A DNA stretch of 35,385 bases from Saprospiraceae bacterium. GTDB lineage: Bacteria > Bacteroidota > Bacteroidia > Chitinophagales > Saprospiraceae. The notes under the pieces were generated by a model. The model did no database searches. It worked only from the letters and a program-made list of their open reading frames with translations, and was not told the DNA's origin. Numbering within the stretch: position 1 is the first letter of the stretch; each line of letters starts with the position of its first letter. The stretch covers positions 1 to 35,385 of the forward strand of contig JAHDFX010000040.1 of the NCBI GenBank assembly GCA_020627965.1, written 5' to 3'. Positions 16,330 to 23,864 of the stretch are shown here, in pieces. The position numbers were made by a program, and so were the translations under genes.

Positions 16330-17041
16330 CATCCGATTAAATATCCACGTTGATAATTTCAAGGACTGTAAGGCAAAAAATAAAATTTGTCGGCGTCTAC
16401 ACAGGGAAACCCTGAAGAAATTTGGTGTGATGAAACCTCTGCACCCCAATCAGTCCGATGATCTTGACGGACAATCCGGCTACCTGATCAGTGCTGTTGA
16501 CGATATGAATAAAAATATTGTGTCCAGTATTTATCTCCATATTGCTAACCAGACCACCTATCTTCCTTTTGAGAAAATACTCCAACAGGAAACAGGGCAA
16601 TCTCCTAACTGGCGAAATGATTACACTCCCTACACTTATGGGGAAATAGCAGGGTGCTGGGTCGCTCATGAATATACTGGTTTAGGTATTCCTGCTATCC
16701 TGATCAGAGTCAGTATCCTTATCGCTATGCAATGCCAACTGCAAAGGCTAATGGTTTTCCACAATAAAATGACAGAGAAACATTTAGAACGTTTTGGTTT
16801 TACCATTACCCATGACCTGGGGAATAATGGTCAAATCTATTATCCAGACAACAGGTATCTATCAACTTTTAGAGGCTTGGAGATACCTCATTTACCTACC
16901 GTCCCGCTACAGGAACGTACATTGATTCAAAGTCTGTATAATGAACCAGCTTGTACTTTTATTGAGACTCTGGAAAATAATACTGTTACTATTCAGCATA
17001 AGTTGGATAATGTACATGAAAAACTAGTAGGCGTTCTTTGA
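16316..17041 (+). CDS. GNAT-like protein coupled to the flavoprotein
   Basis: A 241-residue soluble protein I do not recognise with certainty. The central part (GYLISAVDDMNKNIVSSIYLHI ... YGEIAGCWVAHEYTGLGIPAILIRVSILIAMQCQLQRLMVFHNKMTEKHLERFGFT) follows the strand/helix pattern of GCN5-related acyltransferases: a beta-bulge strand, then a G-x-G-I turn before a helix, then a strand and a helix ending LERFGF. The canonical Q/RxxGxG/A loop is only approximately present (YTGLGIP). No signal or membrane segment. It overlaps the VAO-type gene by 14 bp, so the two probably act in one pathway, such as modification of an aromatic or amino compound (inference). Confidence 0.55.
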   Translation: MMNHNIRLNIHVDNFKDCKAKNKICRRLHRETLKKFGVMKPLHPNQSDDLDGQSGYLISAVDDMNKNIVSSIYLHIANQTTYLPFEKILQQETGQSPNWRNDYTPYTYGEIAGCWVAHEYTGLGIPAILIRVSILIAMQCQLQRLMVFHNKMTEKHLERFGFTITHDLGNNGQIYYPDNRYLSTFRGLEIPHLPTVPLQERTLIQSLYNEPACTFIETLENNTVTIQHKLDNVHEKLVGVL

Positions 17042-17144
17042 GGGGTGAAAAGGAAATCTAGACTAAAGGATGAAGAATTAATAGATCATAGAACAACATT
17101 TTGCCTAATGATTTCATTGCTGCAAGTTGCTTTTTCATTATCAA

Positions 17145-18011
17145 TCACTTTTGAAATAAACTTGTTAAATATTTTGATGTCTTCAGGCTACCCTGATAAG
17201 ACACATGATCTCCATCTGGCAAAAAATCTTTATCTGACAAAATTAAATCTTCAAAATCAATAAGGTGTAGTTTTTTACTCCGAATTAAATTGTAAAATGC
17301 AGTGCTATTTTTTAAAGGTACATTATCCTTGTATTCTTCATGTAACGGTGTGTTGAGAATAATAAGTGAAATATTTTTCTGGTTGCAGAAATCTACAATT
17401 TTATTAAAATAAGTAATTTGATGTTCTGACAGACGATCTGATATATCCTTCTGATGATATTGGATATTTATCCTTTTTGTCATTGCCGCCTGGCTAAAAG
17501 ACGTATTATCTAAATAAGCATAGTTACCAATCCACTTATTCTTTTGAGTATCTTTCAACTGCGAAATACTAATGTCAAAGAGACAGCTAATAAAATTATC
17601 CTGCAATTTTAATATACTCCATTGCTCACGTCGGGGTAATATAAAAAAGTATCGTTTGAGCATTGCATTTATGTAGGTGTAATTATCGTAGTATTTGGCA
17701 AAATTATGATAACTCGCACTCAAAAAAATAGTATCAATATGTGGGTTGTTTTTCAGTATATGTTGGAGCTTATAATAAGAATAAAGGTAAGCCTCACTAC
17801 TTTGTGATATATTCTGCATCTTAAACATAAATGTATCATTTGCTACACATTGCATATGCGAATCTCCCATAAACACTTTATTTATATCAGGCGAGAGACT
17901 AAATTCATTTAAATTCTTGCTTACAAAATACGATGCCAAAAGGATACAGATTATTATGACGAGTAAAACTGGCATAACAAAAGACAAAACCCTTTGCATG
18001 AATTTTTTCAT
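17145..18011 (-). CDS. Membrane-anchored SGNH-like protein, partner of the MBOAT O-acyltransferase
   Basis: A 288-residue protein when started at the ATG complementary to 18009-18011 (MKKFMQRVLS). The longer frame to 18095 would overlap the MBOAT gene end by 62 bp and lacks a signal. One transmembrane helix spans about 10-30. The block I VFMGDSHMQ has the nucleophile-type Ser51, and the C-terminal DGDH (266-269) supplies the Asp/His of the SGNH DxxH motif. The middle holds LSASYHNFAKYYDN. Family members working with MBOAT proteins (AlgJ/AlgX/DltD-like) carry the acyl group from the membrane protein to a polysaccharide outside the membrane. The gene starts 22 bp after the MBOAT stop, supporting that role. 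Confidence 0.75.
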   Translation of the reverse strand: MKKFMQRVLSFVMPVLLVIIICILLASYFVSKNLNEFSLSPDINKVFMGDSHMQCVANDTFMFKMQNISQSSEAYLYSYYKLQHILKNNPHIDTIFLSASYHNFAKYYDNYTYINAMLKRYFFILPRREQWSILKLQDNFISCLFDISISQLKDTQKNKWIGNYAYLDNTSFSQAAMTKRINIQYHQKDISDRLSEHQITYFNKIVDFCNQKNISLIILNTPLHEEYKDNVPLKNSTAFYNLIRSKKLHLIDFEDLILSDKDFLPDGDHVSYQGSLKTSKYLTSLFQK

Positions 18012-18033
18012 GATATTTTTAGTTTTTTTTGCA

Positions 18034-19482
18034 TCAAAACTGGAAGTAGATAAACTCCTGCTGTTTGCCCGCAAAATAATAAATTGCAAAAACAATACAA
18101 TAGTAGAAGATTAAACGTATTTCTCTTCTCCATCTCATACCTATATGTTCAATAGCATACTTACTTTCACGTCCACACCACTCTATAATTACAAATATAA
18201 CTGTTAATATAGAGACCGTTATGGCTTTATATATCCCATTAAATGTAGGGATGGTAAAGAAAGATAAAGAAAAGATTTCAGTTAAATAATCAATAGCATG
18301 AACAAGGTTTTCTGCCCTGAAAAATATCCAGGCTAAAACAGTTAACAAAAAAGTTAGTACGATATTCAATAGTTCTTTAACTGAAGGAAGGTATTTAAAT
18401 GCTGCTACAATTTCCATATTTTTTCGGTTTTTATCAAACAACAACAAGGGCAAAAAATATATAGCATTTAACACTCCCCAAGCAATAAACGTCCAGTTGG
18501 CTCCATGCCAGAAGCCGCTAATAATAAAAATAGCAAAAGTGTTTCGTATTTTCAGCCATGTTCCACCTCGACTACCGCCAAGTGGAATATATAAATAGTC
18601 TCTAAACCAGGTAGATAAGGAGATATGCCACCTTCTCCAAAATTCAGCGATGTCTCTGGAAAAATAAGGAAAAGCAAAATTTTGTTTCAAATTGAATCCA
18701 AAAAGACGGGCAGTACCTATCGCCATGTCAGAATAGCCTGAAAAATCTCCGTAGATTTGAAATGCAAAAAAAATAGCTCCGATCAGCAATGTACTTCCTG
18801 AATAATCCTCAGAATGATTAAAAATATTATTGGCAAATTGTGCGCATCCATCCCCAATAACTACTTTTTTAAATAGTCCCCAAAGGATTTGCCGCAAGCC
18901 ATCTGCTGCTTTATCGTATTCAAAATTCCGCTTTTTATAAAATTGCGGCAACAGACTTGTCGCTCGTTCAATAGGACCTGCAACGAGCTGAGGGAAAAAA
19001 CTAACAAATGCAGCAAAGGCAATAAAATCTTTTGTGGGCTTGAGTTTACGCCTATAGACATCAATTGTGTAACTTAAAGTCTGAAAAGTGTAAAAGCTAA
19101 TCCCCATAGGCAGAATGATATTTAGTGTATTCGGTTGGATTTCTGCCCCAAAAAACGAAAATGCTGCTACAAAATTAGCTATAAAAAAGTTATAATATTT
19201 AAAGAAGCCAAGTATGCCAAGATTCGCTATTATACTTGTCCACAAAAGCACTTTCCGCCTATGGTCTTTTTTCTCCTGCGAAAGTTTTCTCCCAATTGAA
19301 TAATCAATAATAGTACTTAACAATATCAGAGATAAGAAACGCCAGTCCCAACAACCATAAAAAAAATAACTTGCTGCAACGATGAGTAGGTTCTGTAATT
19401 TAAGGTCTTTATCAACAATAAACCAATACAGAAGAAACACGGTCGGAAGAAAAATGGCAAAATCTAATGAATTAAATAGCAT
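18034..19482 (-). CDS. MBOAT family O-acyltransferase (AlgI/DltB-like)
   Basis: A 482-residue polytopic membrane protein that probably moves acetyl or another acyl group across the inner membrane for O-acylation of an exported glycan. The opening MLFNSLDFAIFLPTVFLLYW is typical of AlgI-type proteins. The conserved blocks are NYYNFF-like FFKYYNFF (93-100), ILPMGISFYTFQTLSYTIDVYR (133-154), FFPQLVAGPIERA (172-184), FWRRWHISLSTWFRDYLYIPLGG with His296 (291-313), and SGFWHGANWTF with the invariant catalytic His336. Length and motifs are intact. Upstream are a small membrane protein and an interrupted gene, downstream an SGNH partner, all on the same strand. Confidence 0.93.
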   Translation of the reverse strand: MLFNSLDFAIFLPTVFLLYWFIVDKDLKLQNLLIVAASYFFYGCWDWRFLSLILLSTIIDYSIGRKLSQEKKDHRRKVLLWTSIIANLGILGFFKYYNFFIANFVAAFSFFGAEIQPNTLNIILPMGISFYTFQTLSYTIDVYRRKLKPTKDFIAFAAFVSFFPQLVAGPIERATSLLPQFYKKRNFEYDKAADGLRQILWGLFKKVVIGDGCAQFANNIFNHSEDYSGSTLLIGAIFFAFQIYGDFSGYSDMAIGTARLFGFNLKQNFAFPYFSRDIAEFWRRWHISLSTWFRDYLYIPLGGSRGGTWLKIRNTFAIFIISGFWHGANWTFIAWGVLNAIYFLPLLLFDKNRKNMEIVAAFKYLPSVKELLNIVLTFLLTVLAWIFFRAENLVHAIDYLTEIFSLSFFTIPTFNGIYKAITVSILTVIFVIIEWCGRESKYAIEHIGMRWRREIRLIFYYCIVFAIYYFAGKQQEFIYFQF

Positions 19483-19504
19483 GCTCTACTTTTTGAGTTA
19501 TAGT

Positions 19505-19825
19505 TTAATTCATTTCCGTGCTTATAAAACATTGGTAATCACCATAAAGCGAATCTACCTGCAAATCGAAGTATTCCTGCTCATCAGTCAATGCTACTGC
19601 CGAGTCTTGGTAGAATGATGAAAAGCTTAAGATTTTTTCCATAAGGATGAGCCGGAATAAATAATATCCCAATACTAATAAAATTATTCCGAAATTAATA
19701 TTCACCGACAGTTTTGTTGTGTTTGACTTCTTGGTTGGGTGGCTTCGCTTGCTGGAATTTGCTATACCAATTATCTGGATGTACGAATAATCCGGTAGAG
19801 AATACCTGCCTTTTTTGTTTATCAC
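19505..19825 (-). CDS. Small single-pass membrane protein upstream of the MBOAT gene
   Basis: A 106-residue protein of no recognised family. The first 40 residues are polar and basic, one hydrophobic helix lies at about 46-62 (FGIILLVLGYYLFRLIL), and the C-terminal 38 residues are acidic and likely periplasmic. It starts within the stop of the interrupted upstream gene (ATGA overlap, 19822-19825) and ends 22 bp before the MBOAT start, so it is probably part of the O-acyltransferase operon. A role as accessory subunit is possible but unproven. Confidence 0.55.
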   Translation of the reverse strand: MINKKGRYSLPDYSYIQIIGIANSSKRSHPTKKSNTTKLSVNINFGIILLVLGYYLFRLILMEKILSFSSFYQDSAVALTDEQEYFDLQVDSLYGDYQCFISTEMN

Positions 19826-20383
19826 TCTGACTTGGATTCAAATTGCCTGATGGATGATTGTGAGCCAGTATTTTTCATTGTTGTTAATTTATGTCCTGTG
19901 TAGAGTGCAAAGTAAGAGTGATAATAAAGTGAGCCATTGATCTCATAGACTATTCTGCCAGTACTGGATGTCTTTACATCAGTTACCGTCAGTAATTCGC
20001 CCTGAGTAAAATCTTCCGTATCACAGATACAGATGACCAGGAATTGTTCCACCTCGACGGGTTGATTCCATACACCGATTTTTTGTGAGGAATAAATGAT
20101 GTTGTCATCATCACCATAGAGTTTGGTGTTGTCTTCTGGTGTACCTTCTACAATGCGATAGCTGTAAGAGCCATACTCGTTTTAGGGCTTACGAGAAAAA
20201 TAAGTAGTCCAAAATCACGCCGTTATTTTTTTGTTAGGCAAGGCGGTGAAATGCGCGCTATGCCTTAGCATAGTAAGTATTTCGCCAACGCAGCATAACG
20301 GAAAAAGAACAAGTCAGATGGGGTAGTTATTTTGCTCGTAAGCCCTTAGACTGAGCTAGTCTGACAATAGTTAATTTTGCCAT
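19822..20383 (-). pseudogene. Unknown small gene interrupted near its 5' end by palindromic element C
   Basis: Minus-strand codons from ATG (complement of 20381-20383) read MAKLTIVRLAQS, then run into the element and stop (KGLRAK then TAA). Beyond the element the same gene seems to resume at 20181 with NEYGSYSYRIVEGTPED and stays open for 119 codons to 19822 without any in-frame ATG. Removing 20182-20347 (166 nt) restores one continuous 131-residue frame. A GTG at 20052 could still give a 76-residue product (EQFLVICICDTEDFTQ...). The protein is soluble, mostly beta, and unrecognised. It overlaps the next gene by ATGA, which supports its being a real gene of the MBOAT operon. Confidence 0.65.
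20184..20346. mobile_element. Palindromic element C, 163 bp, inserted in a coding frame
   Basis: Terminal arms AGGGCTTACGAG (20184-20195) and CTCGTAAGCCCT (20335-20346) continue with AAAATAA/TTATTTT after one mismatch. The apex CTATGC-N4-GCATAG (20258-20273) is centred at 20265.5, the middle of the element. In reverse orientation its core (GCGTTG ... ACTATGC ... AGGCATAGC ... GCCT) aligns with element B without gaps. No ORF. It splits the 131-codon gene, which argues for recent mobility. Confidence 0.75.
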
Positions 20384-20813
20384 GATAATTATGTGGTTTT
20401 GGTTATGAAAAAAACAGAGGGGATGATTCCCCCTAGGATGGAGCAGCAAGTAAACACGGGGGGTACTTTCCAGAATGAGGACTATGTTTGAGAATTGGCT
20501 TGGGGCTAAATTTTATGGGAAATTTTTTTTTAATTGACCTTCAAACTTTCTAAAGAATAGCACTTGTCTAGGTATTTTGGGTAAACCAGTTATATAAAAA
20601 TTTAGAATAAGATGAGGAATAACTTGCAATATCTCTTTCAAAGAAACTTGAATCTTGCTTTATCATTTTTATTTTTCAAAACTTTAAAGAAAAGTATTTC
20701 AAGAAAAAATCTTTATAAGTGAGGAAGGTTAAAGACTGTATTAAACCATACGGCTATATATGTACACAAAGCATGAGAGCAATTCAAATAAAAAAAGTGT
20801 TCATATTTTGAGT
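20384..20813. other. 430-bp spacer between the MBOAT operon and hsdR
   Basis: AT-rich, without a plausible ORF on either strand. It should contain the promoter of the leftward MBOAT cluster and the end of the hsd transcript. A small AGGGG/CCCCT hairpin lies near 20417-20433 and a run of nine to ten Ts near 20523-20532. No terminator follows the hsdR stop convincingly, only a T-tract on the minus strand. Confidence 0.5.
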
Positions 20814-23800
20814 CTATCCAAGCTGATCTAAGCCAGGATTATCAATCATCCTTTTCATCGTATCGAAAAATGCCTGATAGAAAGACTCATCTTTAGCGTA
20901 GAGTTTGTATAGCTCCAATTCTTTCCTTCTCTGTTGGCTCATGACTTCATCTAGAATTTTCTTGAAAGCTAAATCTCTATTCTGAATATCTTTATTATTG
21001 GCTACTTTAGACTGAAAATCAGGGTGAGCCTGGATATGCTTACTCAATGAAACAAACTTTACACGCTGATCTTCGGGAGTAGTATCCCAGCCATGAAACC
21101 AACGTTCATTAAATGTTCTGATAATCTCATCTAATGGATCAAGTTCTTCATCGCTTCCATGTGCACCCCTTGGGTTAGGATTTTGTGGATCTAATTCTGT
21201 ATCTGAATCGTCTAAGCCTATGGTATGATTGAGCTTTGTACGTTCTAATCCATAAGTAGATAGGTCAACGGACTCTAACAGGTCATCTATTAACTGATCT
21301 TGCTTGGTTTTTACCACCAATTTAGGAATCAGGAATTTTAGAAACCAGAATAATTTCTCCCATTCTATTTTTTCATAGGGCATAATAGATGCCATTTGCC
21401 CATATATCTTTACGAACTGTTTAGCCTTTATTTTGAAATCTGCTTTTTCATCATCTTCCAGATCAAGTGCCTGATTAAAACGGTCTGCAGATTTGTCAAT
21501 AATAGGGCTGAGTTCCTGGGCATCTACACCCTCAAAATACTTTTCTACAAATGATTCTACTTCATACCATTCATAAACACCTGTATCATCTAAAGCACCC
21601 TTTAATTCATGGAGTACATTAATGTCTGTGGCTTTGCTTAGTGAGGTAGAAGTATAGAAAGGATCAAAGGAAGCCTTAATATCATCCGTCTGATTGAAAA
21701 AGTCCAGGATGAATAAATCCTCTGTTTTCTTACCTAACTTATTAGCTGAACGATTGAGCCTGCTTAATGCCTGTACTGCCAATACTCCTTGCAATTTTTT
21801 ATCTATATACATAGCGCAAAGCTTAGGCTGGTCAAAGCCGGTCAGGTATTTATTAGCGACGACCAGAAGGCGATATTCATCTGTATCAAATTTATCACGA
21901 GTGTCCTTTTCGGCAAAACCGTTGAGTGCTGCTTCTGTATATTCAACACCATCTACTGTTTTCTTGCCGGAGAAAGCTATGGCTATTTTGAATGGATCGC
22001 CTTTATCCTTCAAAATCTTTTTTATAGCCAGATAATAACGAATGGCTGCCACAATATTTTGCGTAAGCACCATACCCTTTGCCTTGGCTTTCAACTTCTT
22101 TGTATTACATACCTTGCTGATAAAATGCCCAATCATAATTTCCGCCTTGGTAGCAATGGTACGCTTATCACGCTCTACATAAGCACGTAGTTTTTTCTGT
22201 GCCTTTTTAGTATCAAAAAGCGGATTATCCTCAATGGATTTTTGTATTTCGTAATAGCTTTTATAAGTGGTGTAATTGGCTAAGACATCCAGAATAAAAC
22301 CTTCTTCAATGGCTTGTTTCATGGAGTACAGATGGAAAGGCTTGAAAGAACCATCTTCCTGCTTCGTTCCAAAGCGTTCTAAGGTCGCATTTTTAGGTGT
22401 AGCAGTAAAAGCCAGATAAGAGGCATTTCCTTTCATCTTACGGGCTTTCATAGCCTTGAGTATCTTATCCTGGGTATCTTCTGTCTCGCCTTGTTCTACC
22501 CCCATAGCCTGATTCATTTTTCCGGCTGCTGTACCGCTTTGTGAGCTGTGTGCTTCATCTATGACGACTGCAAATCTTTTATCGCTCAGGTCGGCTATAC
22601 CATCTACTATAAAGGGGAATTTTTGAATAGTTGTGATGATGATTTTCTTGCCTTGTTCCAGATTATCTTTTAAATCTTTAGAAGATAAAGCCGGTGCGAC
22701 TATATTTTTGACTTCTGAAAATTCTTTGATATTATTCCTGATCTGTTTGTCTAAAAGCCTTCTGTCTGTTACGACAACAACTGAATCAAATAATGGATTT
22801 TGTAATCCTTTGGCTCCTGGTAGTCCTGCTCGTTCAGGGTACGTTTCTATGAGTTGATAAGCTGCCCAGGTAATGGAATTGGACTTTCCTGATCCGGCAG
22901 AGTGCTGGATAAGATAGGTGTGTCCGACTCCTTTTTTAGTAGCATGGCTCAATATTTTTCGGACTACATCCATTTGATGATAGCGGGGAAAAAATAAGGT
23001 TCGCTTACTCAAAGCATCCGTTGATTTGCCATCGAAGCGGACAAAATGCTGGATAATATTGGTCAGGCTTTCTCTTGTGAATACTTCTTCCCAGAGGTAT
23101 GCCGATTTATGACCAAAGGGATTCGGTGGATTGCCTTTACCATTATTATGACCTTTATTGAAAGGCAAAAAGAATGAACTATTTCCAGTTAATTTGGTAC
23201 ACATATAGACTTCATCGGTATCTATGGTAAAATGTACAATACAGCGACCGAATTGAAGTAAGGGCTGCCGGTTATCCCGATCTTTTTTGTATTGCTTGAT
23301 ACCATGTACTCTGGCAGTTTGATAGGTCCAGGGATTTTTGAGTTCCAGGGTAGCAAGTGCCAGTCCATTGACAAATATCACCATGTCAATTTCTTCTCTG
23401 GTATTATCCAGATTATAACGTACCTGACGGGTAACACTAAATTCGTTTTTCTCAAAATTATCTTGTACAGCCTGACTACTGCTTGCCATCGGTAATTGAT
23501 AGAGCAGTATAAAATGAGCATCTTCTACTTCAAGTCCTTTACGAAGCAAACGGAGGATACCGTATTTTTTTACCATACGGTCATAGCGTTCCAGTATTTT
23601 GAGTTTCCAGTCGGAAGAGCGTTGGAGCTTTTCTAATTCTTCTTTTTGAGTGCTTTCCAGAAAATGCCAGAAACGGGTTTTGTCTATGGCGTATTTAGCA
23701 TCAAAATCATTGGTATCGCCAATATAGTAGCCGTTGGCAGCACCATACCTTACTCTGGTTTCTTGTACTGTACTACCGGCTGCACGTATTTCTTCCAGGC

Positions 23801-23864
23801 AAGTGCCTGTAAGGGCTTTTTCTATGGCAGCTTCTAAGGCTTGTTCATTGGTTTTGCTGGGCAT
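20814..23864 (-). CDS. hsdR: Type I restriction endonuclease, R (translocase/nuclease) subunit
   Basis: A 1016-residue subunit of the HsdR2M2S complex that translocates DNA with ATP and cleaves unmethylated foreign DNA. The N-terminal PD-(D/E)xK nuclease is intact: Asp160 (EEIDMVIFVNG) and Glu174-x-Lys176 (ATLELKNPW). The superfamily 2 motor has Walker A HSAGSGKS (321-328), motif II VVIDEAH (434-439), motif III AFTATP (485-490), and motifs V/VI (VANKYLTGFDQPKLCAMYID; QALSRLNR). The C-terminal region (about 780-1016) would contact HsdM. Length is typical. It is the last gene of the leftward operon and its start overlaps the preceding DUF262-DUF1524 gene by 20 bp. Confidence 0.96.
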   Translation of the reverse strand: MPSKTNEQALEAAIEKALTGTCLEEIRAAGSTVQETRVRYGAANGYYIGDTNDFDAKYAIDKTRFWHFLESTQKEELEKLQRSSDWKLKILERYDRMVKKYGILRLLRKGLEVEDAHFILLYQLPMASSSQAVQDNFEKNEFSVTRQVRYNLDNTREEIDMVIFVNGLALATLELKNPWTYQTARVHGIKQYKKDRDNRQPLLQFGRCIVHFTIDTDEVYMCTKLTGNSSFFLPFNKGHNNGKGNPPNPFGHKSAYLWEEVFTRESLTNIIQHFVRFDGKSTDALSKRTLFFPRYHQMDVVRKILSHATKKGVGHTYLIQHSAGSGKSNSITWAAYQLIETYPERAGLPGAKGLQNPLFDSVVVVTDRRLLDKQIRNNIKEFSEVKNIVAPALSSKDLKDNLEQGKKIIITTIQKFPFIVDGIADLSDKRFAVVIDEAHSSQSGTAAGKMNQAMGVEQGETEDTQDKILKAMKARKMKGNASYLAFTATPKNATLERFGTKQEDGSFKPFHLYSMKQAIEEGFILDVLANYTTYKSYYEIQKSIEDNPLFDTKKAQKKLRAYVERDKRTIATKAEIMIGHFISKVCNTKKLKAKAKGMVLTQNIVAAIRYYLAIKKILKDKGDPFKIAIAFSGKKTVDGVEYTEAALNGFAEKDTRDKFDTDEYRLLVVANKYLTGFDQPKLCAMYIDKKLQGVLAVQALSRLNRSANKLGKKTEDLFILDFFNQTDDIKASFDPFYTSTSLSKATDINVLHELKGALDDTGVYEWYEVESFVEKYFEGVDAQELSPIIDKSADRFNQALDLEDDEKADFKIKAKQFVKIYGQMASIMPYEKIEWEKLFWFLKFLIPKLVVKTKQDQLIDDLLESVDLSTYGLERTKLNHTIGLDDSDTELDPQNPNPRGAHGSDEELDPLDEIIRTFNERWFHGWDTTPEDQRVKFVSLSKHIQAHPDFQSKVANNKDIQNRDLAFKKILDEVMSQQRRKELELYKLYAKDESFYQAFFDTMKRMIDNPGLDQLG

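Noticed and set aside
17045-17263. 72-codon + strand ORF after the GNAT-like gene
   Set aside because: Most of its second half is antisense to the SGNH gene and no motif is visible; chance ORF in the convergent gap.
18012-18095. Upstream extension of the SGNH gene by 28 codons
   Set aside because: It would overlap the MBOAT 3' end by 62 bp and place a polar segment before the membrane anchor; Met at 18011 fits better.
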